Source of the DNA: Actinomyces radicidentis
Lineage (GTDB): Bacteria; Actinomycetota; Actinomycetes; Actinomycetales; Actinomycetaceae
DNA length: 64,000 nucleotides
Direction: 5' to 3'
Assembly (NCBI RefSeq): GCF_001553565.1
Contig: NZ_CP014228.1
Location: forward strand, 1,984,001-2,048,000
Shown: positions 17,247-26,000 of the stretch, in pieces
Numbering within the stretch: the first letter of the stretch is position 1
Layout of the letters: each line of letters starts with the position of its first letter
The notes under the pieces: generated by a model
The model's database searches: none
What the model was told of the DNA's origin: nothing
The model's input: only the letters and a program-made list of their open reading frames with translations
Translations under genes and position numbers: made by a program

Positions 17247-17956
17247 TCAGGAGGCGTCCGCGTCGATCTCCTGGTGGTCGGTGACCACCCAGCCGGCGTC
17301 CGGCCCCCATGTGAGGGCCACGTAGGTCTGGGGAGTGCCGGGGGCGAGCGAGTGCGTCACGGGCAGGACGAGGTCGCCGGTCACCGGCGCCCCCTCGCGG
17401 GCGATGAGGGCGGAGGGGGCCTGGACGTCGGCGACGGGATCGCCGACGGTCCACGTGACGCCCGGCTGCTGGAGGACGCCCTTGAGGCCGATCGAGCGGG
17501 AGCGGTCCGCGAGGGCCGTGCGCCAGACGTCCTCCATCGAGTGCTCGATGACGCCGTTCTCGTCGTTCGCCGCGAGCGCGTCGATCCAGGCCTGGGCCGA
17601 GGCCTTCGCGCCGGCGACGTCCTCGGTCGAGGAGGTGGCGCCACCGGCTGCTCCGGCGTCGGCGGCCGCGGCCGCGGTGGTGGCCTCGGGGCCGACCGGG
17701 TCCCCGGCCTGCTGGGAGGCGACTGGTCCGGTGCCGTCGCGACGGCGGGCGCGCCGCTGCTCGTGGCGGTGGAGGTGCTCGTGGCGGCCGGTGCCGCCGT
17801 GGCGGTGGTCGGGCTCGGAGCGGGGGCGAGGCTCGCTGCGGCGGAGGCGGCGTCGGACGCGTCCTGCGAGCCGCAGGCGCCCAGTGGCAGGGCGAGGAGG
17901 GTCGTGGCGGTGAGGGCGACGGTGCGGGCACGGGCCGTCATCGTGGGAGAGGGCAT
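17247..17956 (-). pseudogene. Frameshifted secreted lipoprotein
   Basis: The ATG at 17954-17956, with a GAGAGGTGA ribosome site, starts a lipoprotein signal (TLLALPLGACGSQ, lipobox LGAC) and a Ser/Thr/Ala/Pro linker. Between about 17,700 and 17,760 the coding frame changes. The other frame continues through AQAWIDALAANDENGV, an evidently coding stretch, to WGPDAGWVVTDHQEIDADAS and stops at 17,247. One indel would give a protein of about 235 residues. The C-terminal half looks like a small extracytoplasmic domain of unknown function. Slippage in the repetitive linker or a sequencing error are both possible. Confidence 0.65.
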
Positions 17957-17986
17957 GGTGGTCACCTCTCGATCGAAGTGGTCAGG

Positions 17987-18011
17987 GTCACATCGGCCGA
18001 TCCAGTGTGAC
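17987..18011. promoter_or_regulatory. Interrupted palindrome upstream of the lipoprotein
   Basis: GTCACA (17987-17992) and TGTGAC (18006-18011) are inverted around 13 bases that include the palindrome TCGGCCGA. It lies 30-55 bases upstream of the lipoprotein start and could be an operator. No family is assigned. The rest of 17957-18304 holds only the dhaL promoter. Confidence 0.3.
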
Positions 18012-18166
18012 GAGGTGACGGGCTGACGTGACCGACCATCGGGGGATTGACGAGGCGGCGTCTCATGTGTCCCCCTCCCAGGCCCGGCGCCCGGGAGCCC
18101 GGCGCGGCCCGGCCGCGGGGCGAAGCACCTCACAGAACCGCTGTCCGCCGCCCCAGCGCGGCCCCG

Positions 18167-18195
18167 TCGACCCGGCGGGACCGGCGTGGGACAAT
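18167..18195 (+). promoter_or_regulatory. Promoter of dhaL-dhaM
   Basis: TCGACC (18167-18172) and GACAAT (18190-18195) have an exact 17-base spacer, giving a transcript that starts about 100 bases before dhaL. Confidence 0.45.
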
Positions 18196-18304
18196 GCGAC
18201 CGACCATGGTGGTGACGGAGCGGGGCGCGCGTCGCGCCCGGTCCGCCCACTCCCACGTCCGCGCGCGGACCTCCGCGCAGACGGGCACGCAGAAGGGACG
18301 AGCA

Positions 18305-18967
18305 ATGCCTCTGGACGCGAGCTGGGCCATCGACTGGACCCGTCGCACCGCAGCATCCGTCACCGAGCGCCGCGACGAGCTCACCGAGCTCGACCGCGCC
18401 ATCGGCGACGGCGACCACGGCGTCAACCTCGAGCGCGGCTTCCGCGCCGCGGTCGACAAGCTCGACTCCCTCGAGTCCCAGGGCGACCTCCCCGGCACCC
18501 TGGCCGGCGTCCTCAAGTCCGTCGCCACCACCCTCATCGCCACCATCGGCGGGGCCGCCGGCCCCCTCGTCGGCACCGCGTTCCTCAGGGCCTCCCGCGT
18601 CGGCGACGCCGCCGAGCTCTCGGGCGCCGACGTCGCCCGCCTCATCCGCGAGGCCAGCGACGGCATCGAGGCGCGCGGCCGCGCCGAGAGCGGTGACAAG
18701 ACCATGATCGACGCCTGGCACCCGGCAGCAGCCGCCGCCGAGGCCGCCGCCGCCGCGGGCGACGCCCCGCTCGACGTCCTCCGCCAGGCCGCCGACGCCG
18801 CCGCCGAGGGCGCCCGCGGCACCGAGCCGCTCGTCGCCCGCAAGGGCCGCGCCTCCTACCTCGGCGCCCGCTCCGCCGGGCACCGCGACCCCGGCGCCGA
18901 GTCCGCCGCCCTCATCCTGCGCGCCGCCGTCGAGGCCGCCGAGTCCCTCGAGGGCGCCGGCGCCTGA
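18305..18967 (+). CDS. dhaL: Dihydroxyacetone kinase ADP-binding subunit
   Basis: 220 residues, all-helical DhaL fold. DRAIGDGDHGVNLERG holds the Mg-ADP aspartates, and GGAAGPLVGTAFLRA, SGDKTMIDAWHPA and KGRASYLGARSAGHRDPGA match the family throughout. DhaL carries the ADP/ATP that phosphorylates dihydroxyacetone bound to DhaK and is itself rephosphorylated by DhaM. The ATG at 18305 follows AAGGGACGAG. The frame is open further upstream but not family-like. The usual dhaK partner is not next to it. dhaM follows after 86 bases. Confidence 0.93.
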   Translation: MPLDASWAIDWTRRTAASVTERRDELTELDRAIGDGDHGVNLERGFRAAVDKLDSLESQGDLPGTLAGVLKSVATTLIATIGGAAGPLVGTAFLRASRVGDAAELSGADVARLIREASDGIEARGRAESGDKTMIDAWHPAAAAAEAAAAAGDAPLDVLRQAADAAAEGARGTEPLVARKGRASYLGARSAGHRDPGAESAALILRAAVEAAESLEGAGA

Positions 18968-19053
18968 GGCCGACGACGCCCGCGCGGCCCGTCGGGGGCG
19001 CGGGCCCGCCACCCCTCGCGCGCCGCACCACCGCCCGCACCCAGGAGCACCCC

Positions 19054-19770
19054 GTGACCGAGTCCGCCGCGACGGCCATCGTCATCGTCTCCCACTCCCG
19101 CGACCTCGCCCGCGGCGTCGCCGAGCTCATCGCCCAGATGGCCCCCGACGTCGCCGTGCGCCCCGTCGGCGGAGGACCCGACGGTGGCCTCGGCACGAAC
19201 CTGCCCGCTGTCCGCGACGCCGTCACCGAGCTCCTCGACGCCGGTCACGAGGTCCTCCTCACCGCCGACCTCGGCAGCGCCTTCATGAGCGCCGAGATCG
19301 TGGTCGAGCTCGAGCACCGACCCGCCGGTGAGCGCGCCGTCGTCGCCGTCGACGCCCCAGTCGCGCGCGGTACCCTCGCCGCCGCCGTCGAGGCGCAGGG
19401 AGGCGGGAGCGCCGAGACCTGCGCCCGCGCCGCCAAGGAGTCTGTGCGCGGCTGGATCGACGCCCTCGAGCCCGTCGTCGTCCCCGAGACCCGCCGCACC
19501 GCCGAGCCCGGCGCCGTCATCCGCACCGCCACCACCTCCGGCGTTCGCCTCGCCGACCCCGACGGCATCCACGCCCGCCCCGCCGCGGCGATCGCCGCCG
19601 CCTTGCGCGCCGGCCACGCCGAGATGCTCGTCGACGGCCGCGGCGCCACGACCCTCATGGAGCTCCTCGCCCTCGGCGCCCGCGGCGGCGACGTCGTCGG
19701 CCTCTCCGTCACCGGGCCCGCACCGGAGCCGGTGCTCGCCGACGTCGTCGGCGTCCTCACCCGGGTCTGA
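19054..19770 (+). CDS. dhaM: PTS-dependent dihydroxyacetone kinase phosphotransferase, EIIA-HPr fusion
   Basis: 238 residues. The N-terminal EIIA-Man-like domain starts IVIVSHSRDLARGVAELIAQM, with the phosphorylated His near residue 15, and contains VLLTADLGSAFMSAE. The C-terminal HPr-like domain (from about residue 152) has DPDGIHARPAAAIAAAL with the HPr histidine. It passes phosphate from PTS enzyme I to DhaL-bound ADP. There is no enzyme-I-like third domain. The GTG start is supported by CAGGAG upstream. Without dhaK nearby its acceptor complex must be completed from elsewhere, or the pair acts on another DhaK-like subunit. Confidence 0.92.
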   Translation: MTESAATAIVIVSHSRDLARGVAELIAQMAPDVAVRPVGGGPDGGLGTNLPAVRDAVTELLDAGHEVLLTADLGSAFMSAEIVVELEHRPAGERAVVAVDAPVARGTLAAAVEAQGGGSAETCARAAKESVRGWIDALEPVVVPETRRTAEPGAVIRTATTSGVRLADPDGIHARPAAAIAAALRAGHAEMLVDGRGATTLMELLALGARGGDVVGLSVTGPAPEPVLADVVGVLTRV

Positions 19771-19820
19771 GCGGCGGGCGGACGCCGGGCGGGATGTCGC
19801 CGGGCGGGATGCTCCGTCCT

Positions 19821-19838
19821 GCTCCGGCTCCCCGGAGC
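19821..19838 (+). terminator. Terminator hairpin after dhaM
   Basis: GCTCCGG (19821-19827), loop CTCC, CCGGAGC (19832-19838). It is a compact perfect stem in the dhaM-ndk gap. Confidence 0.5.
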
Positions 19839-19977
19839 CCCGACTCGCGTGCCCGCACCGGCGCCGGCACGGCCGCGCCCCAGCGGGGTGCTTGCGCACG
19901 CACCTCCCCGTCCGTCACTCTTCTCCCGGTTCAATCGTCGCCGCGAACGCGCGAGCGCGCCCGCTGAAAGGACATCC

Positions 19978-20418
19978 ATGACCGACGTCTCCGCCCCCGA
20001 CCACATCCTCATCCTCCTCAAGCCCGACGCCGTCAGCCGCCGCCTCACCGGCAAGATCCTGGCCCGGATCGAGGCCAAGGGCTACGACATCATCGCCATC
20101 AAGCGCCTCCGGGCCACCGAGGAGCAGCTCGCCGAGCACTACGCCGAGCACGTCGAGAAGCCCTTCTACCCGGGCGTCGTCGAGTACATGACGGCCGGCC
20201 CGATCGTCGCCGCCGTCGTCGAGGGCCACTCCGTCGTCGAGTCCGTCCGCACCCTCATGGGCGCCACCGACCCGACCAAGGCCGCCCCGGGCACGATCCG
20301 AGGCGACCTCGGCCGCGACTGGGGCACCACCGCCATCGAGAACCTCATCCACGGCTCCGACTCCAACGAGTCCGCCGCCCGTGAGATCGCGATCTGGTTC
20401 CCCGAGCTCTCCCTCTGA
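19978..20418 (+). CDS. ndk: Nucleoside diphosphate kinase
   Basis: 146 residues, the normal NDK length. ILILLKPDAVSRRLTGKIL, PFYPGVVEYMTAGPIVAAVVEG and the active-site NLIHGSDSNESAAREI with the phosphorylated histidine are diagnostic. It interconverts NTPs and NDPs, keeping dNTP/NTP pools balanced. GAAAGGA lies seven bases before the ATG. folC and ndk downstream of ileS are a common actinobacterial arrangement. Confidence 0.98.
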   Translation: MTDVSAPDHILILLKPDAVSRRLTGKILARIEAKGYDIIAIKRLRATEEQLAEHYAEHVEKPFYPGVVEYMTAGPIVAAVVEGHSVVESVRTLMGATDPTKAAPGTIRGDLGRDWGTTAIENLIHGSDSNESAAREIAIWFPELSL

Positions 20419-20452
20419 GACCCCGCCCGGCCGAGCCGGGTGCGCACTCGCG

Positions 20453-20504
20453 ACGAGAACCGGCCCGTCACCCACGACGCAGTGGGGGACGGGCCGGTTC
20501 TCGT
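20453..20504. terminator. Long hairpin after ndk
   Basis: Sixteen-base perfect arms (ACGAGAACCGGCCCGT at 20453-20468, its complement at 20489-20504) enclose a second stem CCCAC/GTGGG. It is probably bidirectional, since the ABC permease gene converges on it. Confidence 0.75.
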
Positions 20505-20513
20505 TGTGCCGAG

Positions 20514-20550
20514 GTCCCGATCTCGAGGTCAGGACGTCCCGATCTCGAGG
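20514..20550. repeat. 15-bp direct repeat
   Basis: GTCCCGATCTCGAGG occurs at 20514-20528 and 20536-20550, just before the stop of the minus-strand permease gene. Non-coding, no known role. Confidence 0.8.
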
Positions 20551-20558
20551 GAGGGGTG

Positions 20559-21800
20559 TCAGGCGGCGCGGCGGCCGAGGACCTCCTTGAGCGGGACGCG
20601 GCCGCCCGTGCGGGTGACCGCCCGCGTGTACACCGTCGCCGCAAGCCTCACGAGGAGGGGCAGCGCGACGAGGGCGATGGCGAGCGCGACGCCCTGCTCG
20701 GCCCAGCTCGAGGCGCCCAGGACGAGGCGCGCCGGCATGAGGAAGGCCGAGAACACGGGCACGTAGGCGAGCACCCGCCACACCAGCGCCGTCGGGTCGC
20801 CCTGAGCCATGAAGATGGAGAGCATGTAGGGCACCATGCACAGCATCATGAGCGGCATCGTCACGGAGGAGACGTCCTCCTGCCGGCTCACGAGCGATCC
20901 CGCGGCGCCGTAGAGGACCGCGACGGTGGCGAAGCCGATCACCATCCACACGACCATGGCGACGACGACGCCGTTGAGGTCCACGCCGAGGCTCGGCATG
21001 ACGCCCGTCGCGCGGGCGGCGACGACGGAGACGACGCCCATGAGCGCGTAGCTCGCGATGACCGCCGTCCCGGTCCCGAGGACCTTGCCCGCCAGGAGCG
21101 AGGTGGGGCGGACGCAGGCGAGCAGGATCTCGACGATGCGGCTCGCCTTCTCCTCGACGACGCCCATCGCGATCATCTGGCCGCCTCCCATGATGACGAT
21201 GAAGAGGAGGACGTCGATGACCATGAGGATGAGGTACTGCGGACCCGAGGCGCCCGAACCGGAGTCCTTCTCCAGGGTGACGACCTGCGGCGCGGCCCCG
21301 GCGACGGTGGCCGAGACCTCGGCCGGGTCACCGCCGAGCGCCGTGATCTGCTGAGCGAGCGCGGCCTGCTGGAGCGCCGCGGTGACGCCGGAGACGACGG
21401 CGTCGTCGGAGGCCTTCTGGACGCGCAGCGTCGGCTCCTCGCCGAGGAGGAGGGCCATGTCGACGGCGGAGTCGGAGTCGTCGTCGGCGGTGAGGTCCGC
21501 GTCGACGTCGGCGGTGGACCGGCCGGACAGGTCGACGACGCTCACCCTCGCGCCGTCCGAGTCGCGGACCTGCTCGAGCGCAGGGGTGAGGGCCCTGACC
21601 GTGGCGGCGTCCGCCCCGGTGACGCCGAGCCGGTAGGGCTCCGAGGTGCCGCCGCCGAGGACGGAGGCGAGGACGATCCCGCCGACGACGAGGACCGTCA
21701 TGATGATGGTGGAGATGATCGAGGACTTCTTGAGGAGCTGGGTGCGCAGCTCGCGGCCCGCGACGAGGCGGATCTCCGCGGATCGGCTCATGGTGCTCAT
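20559..21800 (-). CDS. ABC-2 type permease (NatB-like)
   Basis: 413 residues. One membrane helix near residues 28-50 (IISTIIMTVLVVGGIVLASVL) is followed by a large outside domain of about 135 residues, then five or six C-terminal helices (YLILMVIDVLLFIVIMGGGQMIAMGVVEEKASRIVEILLA). This is the ABC2_membrane_3/NatB architecture. With the ATPase it would export ions, drugs or lipids, and the substrate is unknown. The ATG overlaps the ATPase stop (ATGA). Sodium efflux (NatAB) and antimicrobial export are both possible. Confidence 0.88.
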   Translation of the reverse strand: MSTMSRSAEIRLVAGRELRTQLLKKSSIISTIIMTVLVVGGIVLASVLGGGTSEPYRLGVTGADAATVRALTPALEQVRDSDGARVSVVDLSGRSTADVDADLTADDDSDSAVDMALLLGEEPTLRVQKASDDAVVSGVTAALQQAALAQQITALGGDPAEVSATVAGAAPQVVTLEKDSGSGASGPQYLILMVIDVLLFIVIMGGGQMIAMGVVEEKASRIVEILLACVRPTSLLAGKVLGTGTAVIASYALMGVVSVVAARATGVMPSLGVDLNGVVVAMVVWMVIGFATVAVLYGAAGSLVSRQEDVSSVTMPLMMLCMVPYMLSIFMAQGDPTALVWRVLAYVPVFSAFLMPARLVLGASSWAEQGVALAIALVALPLLVRLAATVYTRAVTRTGGRVPLKEVLGRRAA

Positions 21801-22822
21801 GCTCGGGCCTCCTGGTCGGTCGTCGTGCCGGTTGCGGTGTCGGGAGCGGCGGGGTGGGCGGTCGGCGCTGCGCCGGCGCCCGGGGAGGACGGGTCGTCGG
21901 AGCCGGGGTCGTGGAGCGCCTCCCGGAAGATCTCGGTGAGGTCGTGGCGCACGGGACCGAGCTCGCGCACCGCGCCCTGCCGTGCCGCGGCGGCGAGGAG
22001 TGCCTGCTCATCGGCGCCGCCGCAGGTGAGGACGAGGCACCCGCGGCGGTCGGCGCCGACCTCGAGCCCGGGAAGCGCGGCGACGGCGTCGGCGGCCGCG
22101 AGCACGGGGCGTCCGGGATCCTGCGGCGCGCTCGTCGCGACGACGGCCCGCCAGCGCGGCTCCTCGGTGGCGCGGAGCTCGTCGATCGTGCCGTCGGCGA
22201 CGAGCCGCCCCGAGCGGATGATGACGATCCTGTCGCAGAGCCGCTCGACGACGTCGAGCTGGTGGGAGGAGAACAGCGTGGGCACCCCGGCAGCGGCCCG
22301 CTCTCGCAGCACCTCGCTCATGACGTCGACGGCCACGGGGTCCAGGCCCGAGAAGGGCTCGTCGAGGATGAGCAGCGCGGGGGCGCCGACGAGGGCGGCC
22401 GCGAGCTGGACGCGCTGCTGGTTGCCCAGACTCAGCTTCTGGACGTCGTCGCCGCGGCGCTCGGCCACGCCGAGCCGCTCGGTCCACTCCTCGACGGCGC
22501 GCTCGGCGTCGGTCTTGGCGACGCCGTGGAGGCGGGCGAGGTACCGGAGCTGCTCGCCGACCTTCATCTTGGGGTAGAGGCCGCGCTCCTCGGGCATGTA
22601 GCCGATGGAGCGGCGGAGGGCGGCGTCGACGGGGGCTCCGTCCCAGGTGACCGCGCCGGCGTCGGCGGCCAGGACGCCCATGACGATGCGCATCGTCGTG
22701 GACTTGCCGGCTCCGTTCGCGCCGACGAAGCCGACGATCTCGCCGTCATCGAGGTGGAGGGAGAGGTCGTCGAGGGCCGTGAGGCTCCCGAATCTCTTGG
22801 ACAGGTGGTCGATCCTCAGCAC
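21797..22822 (-). CDS. ABC transporter ATP-binding protein (NatA-like)
   Basis: 341 residues from a GTG at 22820-22822 with GGAGAAG seven bases upstream. Walker A is GANGAGKSTTM, the Q-loop region YMPEERGLYPKM, the signature LSLGNQQRVQLA, Walker B ALLILDEPFSGLDP and the H-loop FSSHQLD. An extra C-terminal domain of about 100 residues (DUF4162-like) and an Ala/Pro/Thr tail follow. The degenerate signature LSLGNQQ is normal for this subfamily. It forms a two-gene operon with the permease. CTTGAC-type palindromes lie upstream. Confidence 0.92.
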   Translation of the reverse strand: MLRIDHLSKRFGSLTALDDLSLHLDDGEIVGFVGANGAGKSTTMRIVMGVLAADAGAVTWDGAPVDAALRRSIGYMPEERGLYPKMKVGEQLRYLARLHGVAKTDAERAVEEWTERLGVAERRGDDVQKLSLGNQQRVQLAAALVGAPALLILDEPFSGLDPVAVDVMSEVLRERAAAGVPTLFSSHQLDVVERLCDRIVIIRSGRLVADGTIDELRATEEPRWRAVVATSAPQDPGRPVLAAADAVAALPGLEVGADRRGCLVLTCGGADEQALLAAAARQGAVRELGPVRHDLTEIFREALHDPGSDDPSSPGAGAAPTAHPAAPDTATGTTTDQEARA

Positions 22823-22885
22823 GGGTCTTCTCCTGCTCGGGTGGCTGATGGGGTCAGGGACGTCGTCGGGCTCCCCTCCCAGTGA

Positions 22886-22937
22886 GTCAAGGAGCCTTGA
22901 CGTGCCCAGTTTGCTTGACATGGTGGGGGTTGTCAAG
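22886..22937. promoter_or_regulatory. Two adjacent CTTGAC palindromes
   Basis: GTCAAGG-AG-CCTTGAC (22886-22901) and CTTGACA (22914-22920) inverted with TGTCAAG (22931-22937) share the same half site, and a further CTTG follows at 22941. They lie in the divergent region between the ABC exporter and smc. Probably binding sites of a dimeric repressor of the exporter. No regulator gene adjoins. Confidence 0.5.
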
Positions 22938-23077
22938 CGTGCTTGCCTTTCGGCTGTCGCGCCGGTCGCCCGCAGCGTAGGGGCGGGTGCGGACCGTCCG
23001 CCTGGTCCTCGCGGAGGTGATCGACCCGGCCCCGCACGCACGCCGCGCGCGTGGGGCGGGACCGCTCCGCGGCCCGC

Positions 23078-23083
23078 TATCGT
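23078..23083 (+). promoter_or_regulatory. -10 box of smc
   Basis: TATCGT lies six bases before the GTG start of smc, so the mRNA is predicted to be leaderless. Confidence 0.5.
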
Positions 23084-23089
23084 GTCCCC

Positions 23090-26000
23090 GTGCACCTCAA
23101 GACGTTGACGATCAAGGGCTTCAAGTCCTTCGCCTCGTCGACGACCCTGCGCCTCGAGCCCGGCATCACCGCCGTCGTCGGACCCAACGGCTCCGGGAAG
23201 TCCAACGTCGTGGACGCCCTCACCTGGGTCATGGGCGAGCAGGGTGCGAAGAACCTCCGCGGCGGCTCCATGGCCGACGTCATCTTCGCCGGCGCCGGCA
23301 AGCGCGCCCCCCTCGGCCGCGCCGAGGTCTCCCTCACCATCGACAACACCGACGGCGCCCTGCCCATCGACTACACCGAGGTCACCATCACCCGCACCCT
23401 CTTCCGGGGCGGCGGTTCCGAGTACCAGATCAACGGCACCCCCTGCCGCCTCCTCGACGTCCAGGAGCTCCTCTCCGACACGGGCCTGGGCCGTCAGATG
23501 CACGTCATCGTCGGCCAGGGCCGACTCGACGAGGTCCTCTCCGCCACCCCCGAGGAGCGCCGCGGCTTCATCGAGGAGGCCGCCGGCGTCCTCAAGCACC
23601 GGCGCCGCAAGGAGCGGGCCCTGCGCAAGCTCGACTCCATGGCCGCCGACCTCGCCCGCGTGACCGACCTCACCGCCGAGCTCCGCCGCCAGCTCGGGCC
23701 GCTCGCCCGCCAGGCCGCCGTCGCCCGCCGCGCCCGCACCATCCAGGTCGAGGTCCGCGACGCCGCCGCCCGCCTCCTGGCCGACGACGTCGTCCAGACC
23801 CAGTCCCTCCTTGAGGCCGGCGACGAGGACCAGACGATGCTCGCCCGCCGCCGCGCCGGCGTCGAGGAGGCCGAGCGCGTCGCCCGCGCCCGCCTCGCCG
23901 AGCTGAGCGCCGTCGAGGCCACGAGCGGCCAGCGCCTCGCCCGCGCCACGAGCGTCTGGGAGGAGCTCACCCGCGCCGAGCAGTCCCTCGCCTCGCTCGC
24001 CGAGGTCGCCGCCGAGCGGGCCCGCGGCCTCGCCGGCGCCCCGCGGCCCGCCTTCGGCACCGACCCCGCCGAGCTCGAGCGCCGCGCCGAGGTCGCCGCC
24101 GCCGAGGAGGCCGAGCTCGCCGACGCCATCGAGGACGCCCGCACCGCCCTGTCCGACGCCTCCCGTGAGCGCGCCGACGCCGAGTCCGCCGAGTCCTCCG
24201 CCGAGGCCGCACTCTCCGGCCTCCAACGCCGCCAGGCCGAGCACCGCGAGAAGCTCGCCCGCGCCGGCGGCCGCGTCGCCTCCGCCCGGTCCCGCCACGA
24301 GGCCGCGCTCGCCGGCCTCGAGCAGGCGCGGAGCTCCCTGGCCTCCGCGGAGCGCCGCGCCGAGGAGGCCCGCACCGCCCTCGCCGAGCAGACCGGGAGC
24401 CCCGACGCCGCGACGACGGGGGAGGGGGAGCCCGGTGCTCGAGGCGAAGCCGGGGCGGACGGCGCTCTCGACAGCGAGCAGGCGCGCGCCGCGGCCGCCC
24501 ACGAGGCCGCCACCGAGGCCCTGGGCGCCGCCCGCGACGCCGTCTCCGCCGCCACCGACGCCCGCCGCGAGGCGGCCTCGGAACGCGCCTCGTGGACCGC
24601 CCGCCGCGACACCCTCGCCCTGTCGCTCCACGCCCAGGACGGCACCGCCGAGCTCGCCGAGGCCGGGCTGCCCGGGGTCCTCGGCACGCTCGCCGAGTCG
24701 ATCAGCGTCGAGCGCGGCTGGGAGAACGCGGTCGCCGCGCTGCTGGGAGAGCTCGCCGGCGCCGCCCTCGTCGAGGACGCCGACGCGGCCGTCGCCGCCC
24801 TCGAGCACGCCCGCGCCCAGGACGCCGGGGCCCTCCGCCTCGTCCTCGCCGACGTCCCCGCCGCCGTGGCCGACGGCGCCGAGGAGGCGCTCGCGGCCGT
24901 CACCGCCGCCGGCATCGAGGGCGCGCACGTCGCCCGGGGCCTCGTCACCGTCGCGCGCCCCGGTCTCGACCACGCCCTCGACCGACTCCTCGCCGCCGCT
25001 CTCGTCGTCCCGGATCTCCCTGCCGCCCGTGCGGTCCGCGCCGCCGCGCCGGAGGCCGTCGTCGCCACCCGCGACGGCGAGGTCCTCGCCCCCGAACGGG
25101 CCACGGGCGCCGGACGCGGCACCTCCTCCGTCCTCGAGCTCGCCGCCGCCCACGAGGACGCCGCCGACCGCGCCGAGGCCGCGGCCCGCGCCGAGGCCGA
25201 CGCCGACGCCGCCCTCGAGGAGGCGCGCCACGGCGAGGAGACCGCCCGCCGCGTCGTGAGCGAGGCCCTCGCCGCCCTGCGCGCCGCCGACGCCGAGGCC
25301 GCACGCGCCGCCGAGGCGCTCGCCGGCCTCACGAGCGCGGTCCGCGCCGCCGAGGACGAGGCCGGGCGCGCCCGCCGCGTCCTCGAGCGCGCCGAGAACG
25401 AGGCCTCCCAGCGCACCACCGAGCTCGCCTCCGCCACCGCCGCCCTCGCCGAGATCGAGGACGGCGCCGCCGGCACCGCGGGGGAGCGGAGCGCGCCCTC
25501 CGACCTCGAGGCCGCCATCGCCGTCGCCGGCAACGAGCGCGAGGCCGCCGTCGCCGCCGCCCGCACCGCCCGCGCCGCGGAGACCGAGGCCCGCCTCGCC
25601 CTGCGCACCGCCGAGGAGCGCGAGCGCTCCGGACGCGGACGCTCCGACTCCCTGCGGGCCGCCGCCCGGCGCGAGCGCGAGCAGCGCGCCGCCGCCGAGC
25701 GCGCCGAGGCCCGTCGCACCGCCCGCCTCACCATCGCCTCCCACGTGCGCGACCAGGCCCGCGACGCCACCGCGGCCGCCCGGGGCAGCGTCGAGGAGGC
25801 CCAGCGCGAGCGCGCCCGCATCGAGTCCGACCGCAGCGAGGCCATCTCCGCCACGAGCGCCATCCGGGAGGAGCTCGACGGCCTCACGAGCGAGCTCTCC
25901 CGCCTCACCGACGCCGCCCACCGCGACGAGATCGCCCGCGCCGAGCAGCGCACGCGACTCCAGGCCCTCGCCGACCGCGCCATGAGCGAGCTCGGCCTCG

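Noticed and set aside
17987-18011. CRP-type site
   Set aside because: The half sites are inverted relative to TGTGA-N6-TCACA and the spacer is 13, so only a generic palindrome is claimed.
22914-22937. HAIR (HspR) box
   Set aside because: CTTGACA-N10-TGTCAAG differs from CTTGAGT-N7-ACTCAAG in sequence and spacing.
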